Shown: one piece after another, positions 8,018-16,359 of the stretch
Position numbering within the stretch: position 1 is the stretch's first letter
Layout of the letters: each line of letters opens with the position of its first letter
Assembly: GCA_948444865.1 (NCBI GenBank)
Contig: CAOJVE010000004.1
Coordinates: forward strand, 1-40,283
Reading direction: 5' to 3'
DNA length: 40,283 bases
Source: an uncultured Lachnospiraceae bacterium
GTDB taxonomy: Bacteria > Bacillota > Clostridia > Lachnospirales > Lachnospiraceae
Program-made: the position numbers and the translations under genes
The notes under the pieces: model-generated
What the model saw: only the letters and a program-made list of their open reading frames with translations
Told to the model about the DNA's origin: nothing
Databases searched by the model: none

Positions 8018-8704
8018 TCATTTGCCGTGAAATTGGGCCATCCGCTCCATGTCCGGAATATAAATTTTCTTTTTTTCCATGTAAATCAGTCCCTGGTCGG
8101 CCAGTTTCTTGCAGACGCGGGAGGTGGTTTCCCGGGGTGCGCCCAAAAGGTCGGCCAGGAAGGTAACGCTCAGGTCCATGTCGATGCGCACGCCTTTTTC
8201 GGTGGGGCGGCCGAAGTCGCGGGCCAGCTTCCACAGTTTGGCGGCCAGGCGGCGTTCCAGGTAAATGCTGCCCACGGTGTTTTTAAGCTGGTGTTCCAGC
8301 CGGGACAGTTTCCATTCCTGGTAGGCGAACAGCGCTTTCGTCAGCTGAAAATCTTTCTCCATCAGGGACAGGAGCGCTTCCCGGCGGATTTGGAAGAACT
8401 GGCAGGTTTCTAAAGTTTCGCAGTAGACGGCGTTGGAATCGTACAGGAAGCTGTCGTTGGCGATGTTGTCTTTTCCCAGTATGAACAAGATTTTCTTTTT
8501 GCCGCACTTGGTCAGCGTGTAAATCTGGATTTTGCCGCCCAGGATGAAAAGGATGTCCGGGCGGCGCTCCCGCACCCGCAGGATGAGATGTCCTTTGGGA
8601 TAGGAGATGGTCTGTCCAAGCTGCAAAAAGCAGCTGCGGATGTCGGGTTTTAGGTTTTGCAGCAGCCATAGCTGCGCGGCGTCGATGTGATTTTCCATAT
8701 GCAT
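8018..8704 (-). CDS. Crp/Fnr-family transcriptional regulator
   Basis: cNMP-like domain (GHLILRVRERRPDILFILGGKIQIY) and HTH (FLADLLGAPRETTSRVCKKLADQGLI). Confidence 0.9.
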   Translation of the reverse strand: MHMENHIDAAQLWLLQNLKPDIRSCFLQLGQTISYPKGHLILRVRERRPDILFILGGKIQIYTLTKCGKKKILFILGKDNIANDSFLYDSNAVYCETLETCQFFQIRREALLSLMEKDFQLTKALFAYQEWKLSRLEHQLKNTVGSIYLERRLAAKLWKLARDFGRPTEKGVRIDMDLSVTFLADLLGAPRETTSRVCKKLADQGLIYMEKKKIYIPDMERMAQFHGK

Positions 8705-8715
8705 TTCCTCTAAAA

Positions 8716-10350
8716 TTAATTATGCCATGCGCTGTATACGCCTCCGTTTGTCATGGCGCCCCGGCAGTCGGCCAGCTCGCTTACGGTCACCAGCTGATAG
8801 CCTCTGCGCACCAGCTCGGGTATGATGGTCTTGGAGGCTTCGGCGGTGGGGCCGTGCAGGTCGTGCATGAGAACTACGTCGCCGTCTCTTATGGAGCCTA
8901 AAACCGCCGCCTGGGTGGCCGGGGCGCTTCTCGTCTTCCAGTCCAGGGTGTCGATGGACCACTGGATCAGCGGCATGCCCACGGCGCTTTGCACGATGCC
9001 GTTGTAGGCGCCTCCGGGCGCGCGCATGACGGCGGGTGAGACGCCGGTGATGTTTTTCACGGCCTGGTTGGTCATGGCGATCTGGCTTTGGATGGCGGGA
9101 ACGCTGAGGGAAGGAAGCATGGTGTGGCTGTATGTATGGTTGCCGATTTCACACCCCAGCTGATGGGCGCGTTCTACGTAGGAGGCGTAGCCGGCCACCC
9201 GGTCGCCCACCACGAAGAAAGTGGCCCGGCTGTCGTATTTCTCCAGCGCGTCCAGAACGATGGGCGTGTACGAAGAGGGGCCGTCGTCGTAGGTCAGAGC
9301 CGCCATTTTTTTGTTCAGGTTGATGCTTCTGGTCAGGGCGCCTTTGGAATTGTAGTAGCGCATGTAGTGGGAATCCCTGACCCGGCAGCTTGTAACCTTG
9401 TCTTTTTGCAGGGCGTAGGCCATGGTTTTGCCGCGGATCTGCTTGGTCACGCGGCCGTTGGCCGTGACATAGACCAGCTTTTTGGCGGCGGTCAGATACA
9501 GGCCGGCGGAATTGGCCTTCACGCCGTTTTTCATGAAATAATAGCGTTTTTTGTTGATTTCCCGGGTGGCGTTTTTTACCGGGACGTTCTTGTTCTTTTT
9601 GCAGTCGTAGCATTTCTGGGAAAGGGCATTGTAAATGCGGACGCACTTTCCCTGGGCGTTGAAATAGTATCTTTTTTTGTTGACGGTTTTCCAGGTCTTT
9701 TTCTGGGCCAGCCATTTTTGGCGGGCGGCGTCGTATTTGGAAAAACGCCAGAATCCGTTTTTCTTTTCCAGGCGGGAAAGGACGGCGCCGTTTTTGGATG
9801 TCTGCAAAACCGTCATCTTAGACAGCGGATGCCACCCGGCGCCGGAAACCCGGATGCCTTTGGCGTTAAACAGGTACAGCCGCTGGTCGGACAGGGCGCA
9901 GGCTTCTTTTTTCACGGCGCGCATCTTGCCGTCTTCGTATCTGGCGCATTTTTTGGAGGCCGGGTTGTAGATTTTTGTGCAGACGCCCTGGGCGTTAAAG
10001 TAATAGTCTTTTTTTGCGGCGCGTTCGCCAAAAACTTTTGCCCAGACGGATTTTTGCGCTTCCCAGCGGCCGGATTCGCCGCTTCGCTGGTATAGCCTCC
10101 AGAGGCCTTTGACCTGTTCCATGCGGGCGGTTACGCGTCCGCCGGCGCTTAGCTGGAATTTCTCCCCGGGAAATTCGTGCCAGCCGCTTTGGGTGACCTG
10201 CACGCCCTTTTTGTACAGCAGATAATCGTCCCCCTGGCGGACCATTCCGTTGCGCGCGGGAGACGCGGCGCGGGCGGCGGGCGGCGGCGCCAGGCAAAAG
10301 GCGGACAGGAATGCCAGCAGAAACAGGATTTTTCGGGTTGTTTTTTTCAT
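8716..10350 (-). CDS. Secreted polysaccharide (NodB-type) deacetylase with N-terminal duplicated wall-binding-like repeats
   Basis: Signal peptide; catalytic motifs ALTYDDGPSSY, NHTYSHTMLPSL, MRAPGGAYN, DTLDW, VLMHDLH; repeats KKRYYFNAQGKCVRIYN / KKDYYFNAQGVCTKIYN. Confidence 0.9.
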   Translation of the reverse strand: MKKTTRKILFLLAFLSAFCLAPPPAARAASPARNGMVRQGDDYLLYKKGVQVTQSGWHEFPGEKFQLSAGGRVTARMEQVKGLWRLYQRSGESGRWEAQKSVWAKVFGERAAKKDYYFNAQGVCTKIYNPASKKCARYEDGKMRAVKKEACALSDQRLYLFNAKGIRVSGAGWHPLSKMTVLQTSKNGAVLSRLEKKNGFWRFSKYDAARQKWLAQKKTWKTVNKKRYYFNAQGKCVRIYNALSQKCYDCKKNKNVPVKNATREINKKRYYFMKNGVKANSAGLYLTAAKKLVYVTANGRVTKQIRGKTMAYALQKDKVTSCRVRDSHYMRYYNSKGALTRSINLNKKMAALTYDDGPSSYTPIVLDALEKYDSRATFFVVGDRVAGYASYVERAHQLGCEIGNHTYSHTMLPSLSVPAIQSQIAMTNQAVKNITGVSPAVMRAPGGAYNGIVQSAVGMPLIQWSIDTLDWKTRSAPATQAAVLGSIRDGDVVLMHDLHGPTAEASKTIIPELVRRGYQLVTVSELADCRGAMTNGGVYSAWHN

Positions 10351-10370
10351 AAAAATCTCCTTTCGTTTAT

Positions 10371-10512
10371 AGGCAATTGCGAAACTGGCATTTCATATTC
10401 TGCGTTTGTTCAAAATAGATAAAACGGAGCTCAAAACCGTTTCTGATTCGCTCCTTATTTATCTATATTTGCCCAAACGCTGGTTATAAAAAGGGGCGTT
10501 TCGCAATCGCCT
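10371..10512. mobile_element. MITE-like fold-back element (~142 bp)
   Basis: Terminal AGGCAATTGCGAAAC (10371-10385) and GTTTCGCAATCGCCT (10498-10512) are inverted repeats with 14/15 identity; internal segments GCGTTTG…CAAAATAGATAAA…GGAGC also recur inverted, so most of the element folds on itself. Confidence 0.65.
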
Positions 10513-10619
10513 GAATGGCTACTGCGTATATCATAGAATATACCACATTTCGACAAAGGAAAGAATGGGAAATAAAAATAAATAAGATGAAAAAGAATGT
10601 GAGGAAATAATTAATTTGA

Positions 10620-10648
10620 TTGATTAAAAATAGAAGATATGGTATAGT
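10620..10648 (+). promoter_or_regulatory. Sigma70-like promoter TTGATT-17-TATAGT for the M60 gene
   Basis: Hexamers at 10620-10625 and 10643-10648 with a 17-bp spacer; ~210-nt leader before ATG 10865. Confidence 0.55.
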
Positions 10649-10864
10649 CTGGGTATGATGGTGTATAGCGTCTGCGGACGCGCGCGCCGAACATATCTTC
10701 CTAATAAAGGCGGGCTGGAAAAGTTGGCGGTCACGAAGAAAGGGCCATTCGCGGCGGCGAAAGATTTGCATAAAATAACTCGACAGCCTTTTATTTTTGT
10801 GGAAGGTAATAAAAACCGGGGATGGAGCATCCCCCAGGCTTTCAAAACAAGAAAGGAGAGGAGT

Positions 10865-13800
10865 ATGAAGCGGATCATTTCATGTCTGCTAGCCGCTGCT
10901 TTGGTTCTGGCGCCTTGCGCGCAGGCCAGCGCATTGGGAACGGAAATTCCGATTTCCGAGAATGCACAGGAAATAGTCGGAGCGGAAACGGCAAACGACG
11001 GGCAGGCGGCAGACCAAGGAGGGAAAGAGCCGGATCAGGAGGATCTATCCGCGGCTGTCAGCGGGGCGGAGAATCCCGAACAGCCGGATCTGGCGGAAGA
11101 ACCAAAAGAAAACAAGGAGTCCAGCGTTTCCGCGGATGAAGCGGACGCGCCGAAGGAAACGGCGGACGATGCGGTGAACGAGGACCAGGCGCTGGAACCC
11201 CGGGCAGAGGAGTTCGGCCAGCTTGAGACAGTCATCGTTGCGGCGCTGGATGTGGTGAAGCCCATTGAATTTACCATAAAGGTTACAGGGGCGAACGCGC
11301 AGCAGCAGGAGCAAAAGGTTCAGTTAGGAGCCTCCGGCGCACAGGCAAATCCGACGCAGGTCAGCGCTCTGTTTAAAGATCTTTCCCTGCAGGAGTATAC
11401 AGTCACGGTGACTGCGGCGGGATTTGCGGCTTATACGCAGAACATCCCGGTGAATAACTCCATGCTGAATCGGATACAGATTATGACCGGGCCGGTGAGC
11501 ATCGACGACGGCGCCCATCCGGGCATCATTCGGATTGGCGATGTGGACGGCAGCGGCCAGATCGACGACACGGACAGAGATAAGCTGGTGGACGTTCTGG
11601 ACGGGAAACCCGGGGACGGCCTGCAGACGGATTTGAACGGCGACGGCCAGACGGATCTCGCGGATCTGGAATACTTTGCAAAGGGCTATAAAGAGCCAGA
11701 TGTAAAATCCACCGTGGAGGCTGTTGTGCCCGCGGATGCCGTGGTCATAAGCCAGGACAAAGTGAATGTGGTGGAAGGCAATGTGGAAGACCTTCTTACG
11801 GACCAGGGCGGCCGGGTGAAGCTGTCTCCGTCCAACAATGAGGCCATCACGCCGGAAAACCCGGTGGAAGTGGATTTCAATCTGGACGCGCAGAAAAGTC
11901 TTCCCGTGGGCGGCGTTGTGATTCGGCAGGACCCGGACAATGCCATCACCCAGGCGGAACTGGAGATTACATACGAGGAAAATGGCGCAGAACAGCATGT
12001 GACCGTGCCCTATAATGAGCCGCAGGCGGAAGAAGGCATCCATTATATGTTAAGGAGCGCGGCGGCGCAGGCTCTGGGCGCGACCGTGTCGAAAGACCCC
12101 GTAAGCGGTGACATTTGTCTGGATCTGGGGGCGCAGGCGCCGGTCAAGAAGGTGACCATACGAATCAAAGGCGTGAAGAAGAACAACAATCTGGCGGAGA
12201 TCTCCAAAGTCGAATTTATTGGAAACATGGCGGACCGCATCCCGGAACCGCAGAAAGACATCCCGCAGAATGTGACGGTTGTCAATGGCAGCCAGGAATT
12301 TACGCTGAACTGGGATCCCTGCGTCAATGTGACCGGGTACGAGGTATGGATTGCCCTGAAAACAGCTATGGATAAGCCGGTTGTCATGCAGGTGACGGGA
12401 AATACCCTGCGGGTGATGTCCCTGGGTGACGAGAAGATTGTGGACGGCGAGGATTATGCGGCGAAAGTGCGGGCCGTAAATGGCGAGTGGCGCAGCGAGT
12501 ACAGCCAGGAAGTGACCGCCAGCCCGCGGGCGAACAAATTGCCGGACGCGCCGGATAACTTAAGCCTCACGCCCAAGTACAAAGCCATCGCGGCTTCCTG
12601 GAAAAAGATGAAGGGCACAGACAGCTATAAGCTCTATTATAAGAAGACAGGCGAAGCCGCTTATCGTCCGGCTATTCCTGTGGAGGGCACAAGCTACACC
12701 ATTTCTGACCTGGAAGACAGGGCAGAGTATGAGGTCTGCGTGTCGGGCGTTAACGGCATAGGCGAAGGGCCGAAGTCTCTGGTGAAAAAGACAACGACCA
12801 TCGATATGAACCCGGCGAAGATGCCCAAGTATAAACGGCTCAACGAGGCTGAAAACGGGAAAGTGAGCGGCCGGATTGTGAGCGCGTCATCACAGCAGGG
12901 AGGAATGAAAGACAGCCCTCTGGACGCAGAAGGAAGGACCATATGGGGAACCGTAGATAACAACCATGAGTCGTATTTCCGTATTGAAGACTGGGATATG
13001 GGCGTGAATTACCACCCAGGATGGGGGCTTACTTATGAATTTGACCAGGAATATGAAATTCAGAACATAGCTTTCCAGTCGGCGGAAGCTGAAAAGACTG
13101 GCATTAGCAAAGCGCGTGTAACATACTGGGATGGAACCGGAGCGGAGAAGGCAGTGGAATTGTCTGTGCAGAGCAAGACCGACCCGGACGGAAAGGCTTA
13201 TTTCTTCATGCAGCTTCCCGGAGCCACGATGGTGAAAAAGATAAACATTGGGTTAACGACAGGCTATGCCCGGCTTATCACTGTATCCGAAGTCAATTTC
13301 TATTTCTATGATTCTCTGGAAGACGACATCATGGCTCTTTACCAGGATGACCTGCACACGGTGTTAAGGTCGGAGACGACGACGGATGAAGAGATTCAGG
13401 CCAAGATCGACGGGCTGCGCGAACGGCTCAACACAAAAGAACCCGTAAGCGGGGAATACCATCCAGATAAAGTCCTGTTGGAGAAAGAACTGCAGACGGC
13501 CCAGGATATCCTGGATGCGAAAGACTTAAGCAAACCTGTGAAGATCCACAGAAGCATCATCACAGGGGACGTGGGGCGCGGATTCGCAGGCCCTGGCCTA
13601 AACGCCTGGCAGCCGTTGGGCGTGACCGCAGCGGCAGGCGAGAAATTAAACGTCTATGTGGGCCATAAAGACATGAGCACAGGGGACAACACAAGGCTGA
13701 AGCTGGTGGCTACCCAGTACCATGCGGAGTCCAATGGCGTGACTTATTATACATCGCCGGTTCTTAAAATCGGGCGAAATGAAATTAACATCTCCATACC

Positions 13801-16336
13801 GACTTCGACAGGCGAAGCGGAAACAGGCGGCGCTTTGTATGTGAAATACGAGGGCGGCAGCGCGAATGACGACTATGCAGTCCGTGTAGACGGTGGGACG
13901 GAGGTTCCGGTTCTGGACCTGTATAAAGTCACCGACGGAGCGGAGAAGCAAAAGAGGGCGGAAGAATACGTCAATGCGCTGACTCCCTATGTGGAAAAGA
14001 TGCCGCAGACGCACGGCGAATGCCACCAGGTTTCCGAAAACCAGCTGGCGAATGTTGCTTACGATGAGAAAAACTGTATACTGGGCGCTACGGATATCTT
14101 GCTGGATACGATGATGCTGTCGCTTCCGGCGAAGCAGATTTTGGCCGGCGCCGGATCGGGAACGCCCGAAGAGAAGGCGCAAAACATTGTAAAATCCATG
14201 GATGCCATGGAAGAAATGATGTATCTGTTCTACCAGCATAAGGGGCTGAATAAAAACGCACCGGCACAGGTGGATCAGTTCCCCAAGAGACATTTGAACA
14301 TACGTTACCAGAGGATGTTCGCAGGCGCATTTATGTACGCCGGCGGCAACCATATCGGAATCGAGTACGGTTCCGCGCCAGGCTTGATGGGGGGCAGGTC
14401 TGTGCAGACGGATGCGGATGGGAAGCACGTGAGCGGCCAGTATTTCGGCTGGGGCATCGCCCATGAAATCGGCCACGACATCAACCAGGGCGCATACGCT
14501 TATGCGGAAGTCACCAACAACTATTTCTCCGTGCTTGCCCAGGCGAGAGACACCAACGACAGCGTACGGTTCCAGTACAAGAATGTTTACGATAAAGTGT
14601 CGTCCGGCACAAAAGGCCGCGCGAACAATGTATTTACCCAACTGGGTCTGTACTGGCAGCTCCATTTGGCCTATGACAATGGCTATAATTACAAAACATA
14701 CGAGGATTACACCCAGCAGCTTGAAAACTTATTCTTCGCGAGAGTGGACACATACGCCAGGACGCCATCCAAAGCTCCGGCTCCGGGAGGCGTTGCCCTT
14801 GCATTGTCCGGTGACTCAGATCAGAAACTGATGCGCCTGGCCTGCGCGGCGGCCAAGAAAGATATCCTTGAATTCTTTGAACGCTGGGGGATGACCCCGG
14901 ATGCGGGCACCATTGCTTATGCGGGACAGTTTGAAAAAGAAACCAGGGCAATCTTCTACGCCAGTGATGACGCCCGCGTATACCGTCTGACCCACAGCGG
15001 AAGCGCGCTGAGCACAAACAGTCTGACACAGGCGGTGGGAAATGGCACAGCGGCGGCAGTGGATGCGGATAATAAGAATAAAGTGAATATTACGCTGCAG
15101 GCGGAGAATATCCCGGTGGCGGATATCCTAGGCTATGAGATTACAAGGTGCATCACCGCCAATGGAGAGGTGAGCGAACAGCCGGTGGGATTTGCCTGGC
15201 CAGCCGCAGACGGCAGCAGCGCATTTACCGACACAGTGACCACCATGAACAACCGGGTTGTGACCTATAAGGTCAGAGTGATTGACCAGTACCTGAACCG
15301 TTCAGCGGCCAAAGAACTGAATCCGGTGAAGATTGAGCACGAGGGAGAGATTGACAAGACGGACTGGACCGTGAGCGTGAACAATGTAGCGGCCCACGAA
15401 GAGGATATAGTCGTCACGCCGGCGGACGAAGAAGATCTGCCATGCGGACCGGTGAAAGAGCATCCCATCGTGAAGACCATCGACAACGATCTGAATACAG
15501 CGTTCACAGGAACCACGAAATCTGGCGCGGAAGTGATTCTGGAATTTAACCAGACAAGGACCGTGGCCGCATTTAAGTACACGAATAAGTCTGAGAAGCC
15601 GTCCATCGGCGGATACAGACTCAGCGTACAGGAAGAAGGCCAGTGGAAAGACGTAGCGGAAGGCGCTTTTGACTCTGCCCAGGCGCAGACGGATAAAGGC
15701 CAGACGGTATACTTCAGCAATGGAGGAAATGTGGCGCGCTATGAAGCCACCGCAGTGAAGCTGTCCATCACGGATGCGGCCGGAGGAGAAATCGGCATAA
15801 CCGAGCTGGATGTGCTTGGCGTAACCGGGGACAATGTGGACTTTAGGGATGCCGAGGATCAGCCGGCGATTGGAAAACTGAAAGACGCTTACAGATATGA
15901 AGGCGGCGAGATTCCCGCGGATTCTATTGTCTTTATAGGCAAGTACAAGGGAAATCCCGCATATAACGTAGTGATGCTGTATGACCAGGATGGAAATGTC
16001 ATAGGCGGCAAGGATGCGGAAGACTATATGAATATGGATCAGATGATCTTTGCGAATGTGCCGGATGAAGGAAATATCGAGGATGTTTACGACGGCACAT
16101 GGGTATACTGGATCGATCCGAAATATAACACAGAGCATCTGTCAGACGTACAGAAAGTCCGCGCAGAGCTGTACCGTGTGGATAATGCCGAGACCAACGA
16201 AGGAGAGCGGATGGTCAGCGATTCCCTGTTTAGGGAAATGCCGGCGGAACTGCCGTTTATCACAATCAGCGGGACCGGCGTCACCGGCGGGAGCGTCAGC
16301 GGCAACAGCCCCAGTGACAACAGCTCCGGCCAGTGA
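10865..16336 (+). CDS. Giant secreted M60-like (gluzincin) metallopeptidase with dockerin, Fn3 and discoidin-like modules
   Basis: Signal peptide MKRIISCLLAAALVLAPCAQASA; dockerin-like GDVDGSGQIDDTDRDKLVDVL…TDLNGDGQTDLADLEYFAKGY; Fn3 modules; GWGIAHEIGHDINQGAYAYAEVTNNYFS (HEXXH plus downstream Glu); C-terminal F5/8-type-like domain. Confidence 0.85.
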   Translation: MKRIISCLLAAALVLAPCAQASALGTEIPISENAQEIVGAETANDGQAADQGGKEPDQEDLSAAVSGAENPEQPDLAEEPKENKESSVSADEADAPKETADDAVNEDQALEPRAEEFGQLETVIVAALDVVKPIEFTIKVTGANAQQQEQKVQLGASGAQANPTQVSALFKDLSLQEYTVTVTAAGFAAYTQNIPVNNSMLNRIQIMTGPVSIDDGAHPGIIRIGDVDGSGQIDDTDRDKLVDVLDGKPGDGLQTDLNGDGQTDLADLEYFAKGYKEPDVKSTVEAVVPADAVVISQDKVNVVEGNVEDLLTDQGGRVKLSPSNNEAITPENPVEVDFNLDAQKSLPVGGVVIRQDPDNAITQAELEITYEENGAEQHVTVPYNEPQAEEGIHYMLRSAAAQALGATVSKDPVSGDICLDLGAQAPVKKVTIRIKGVKKNNNLAEISKVEFIGNMADRIPEPQKDIPQNVTVVNGSQEFTLNWDPCVNVTGYEVWIALKTAMDKPVVMQVTGNTLRVMSLGDEKIVDGEDYAAKVRAVNGEWRSEYSQEVTASPRANKLPDAPDNLSLTPKYKAIAASWKKMKGTDSYKLYYKKTGEAAYRPAIPVEGTSYTISDLEDRAEYEVCVSGVNGIGEGPKSLVKKTTTIDMNPAKMPKYKRLNEAENGKVSGRIVSASSQQGGMKDSPLDAEGRTIWGTVDNNHESYFRIEDWDMGVNYHPGWGLTYEFDQEYEIQNIAFQSAEAEKTGISKARVTYWDGTGAEKAVELSVQSKTDPDGKAYFFMQLPGATMVKKINIGLTTGYARLITVSEVNFYFYDSLEDDIMALYQDDLHTVLRSETTTDEEIQAKIDGLRERLNTKEPVSGEYHPDKVLLEKELQTAQDILDAKDLSKPVKIHRSIITGDVGRGFAGPGLNAWQPLGVTAAAGEKLNVYVGHKDMSTGDNTRLKLVATQYHAESNGVTYYTSPVLKIGRNEINISIPTSTGEAETGGALYVKYEGGSANDDYAVRVDGGTEVPVLDLYKVTDGAEKQKRAEEYVNALTPYVEKMPQTHGECHQVSENQLANVAYDEKNCILGATDILLDTMMLSLPAKQILAGAGSGTPEEKAQNIVKSMDAMEEMMYLFYQHKGLNKNAPAQVDQFPKRHLNIRYQRMFAGAFMYAGGNHIGIEYGSAPGLMGGRSVQTDADGKHVSGQYFGWGIAHEIGHDINQGAYAYAEVTNNYFSVLAQARDTNDSVRFQYKNVYDKVSSGTKGRANNVFTQLGLYWQLHLAYDNGYNYKTYEDYTQQLENLFFARVDTYARTPSKAPAPGGVALALSGDSDQKLMRLACAAAKKDILEFFERWGMTPDAGTIAYAGQFEKETRAIFYASDDARVYRLTHSGSALSTNSLTQAVGNGTAAAVDADNKNKVNITLQAENIPVADILGYEITRCITANGEVSEQPVGFAWPAADGSSAFTDTVTTMNNRVVTYKVRVIDQYLNRSAAKELNPVKIEHEGEIDKTDWTVSVNNVAAHEEDIVVTPADEEDLPCGPVKEHPIVKTIDNDLNTAFTGTTKSGAEVILEFNQTRTVAAFKYTNKSEKPSIGGYRLSVQEEGQWKDVAEGAFDSAQAQTDKGQTVYFSNGGNVARYEATAVKLSITDAAGGEIGITELDVLGVTGDNVDFRDAEDQPAIGKLKDAYRYEGGEIPADSIVFIGKYKGNPAYNVVMLYDQDGNVIGGKDAEDYMNMDQMIFANVPDEGNIEDVYDGTWVYWIDPKYNTEHLSDVQKVRAELYRVDNAETNEGERMVSDSLFREMPAELPFITISGTGVTGGSVSGNSPSDNSSGQ

Positions 16337-16359
16337 CAGGACCGATAAAGGAGTAGAGC

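Noticed and set aside
9088-10095. 335-aa plus-strand ORF opposite the deacetylase
   Set aside because: Shadow ORF; the opposite strand has all NodB motifs and a signal peptide.
10655-10864. Upstream extension of the M60 ORF
   Set aside because: The signal peptide begins at 10865 with a good RBS (AGGAGAGG); the upstream part is the predicted 5' leader.
13646-14665. 339-aa minus-strand ORF
   Set aside because: Antisense to the M60 peptidase region; no RBS or domain evidence.
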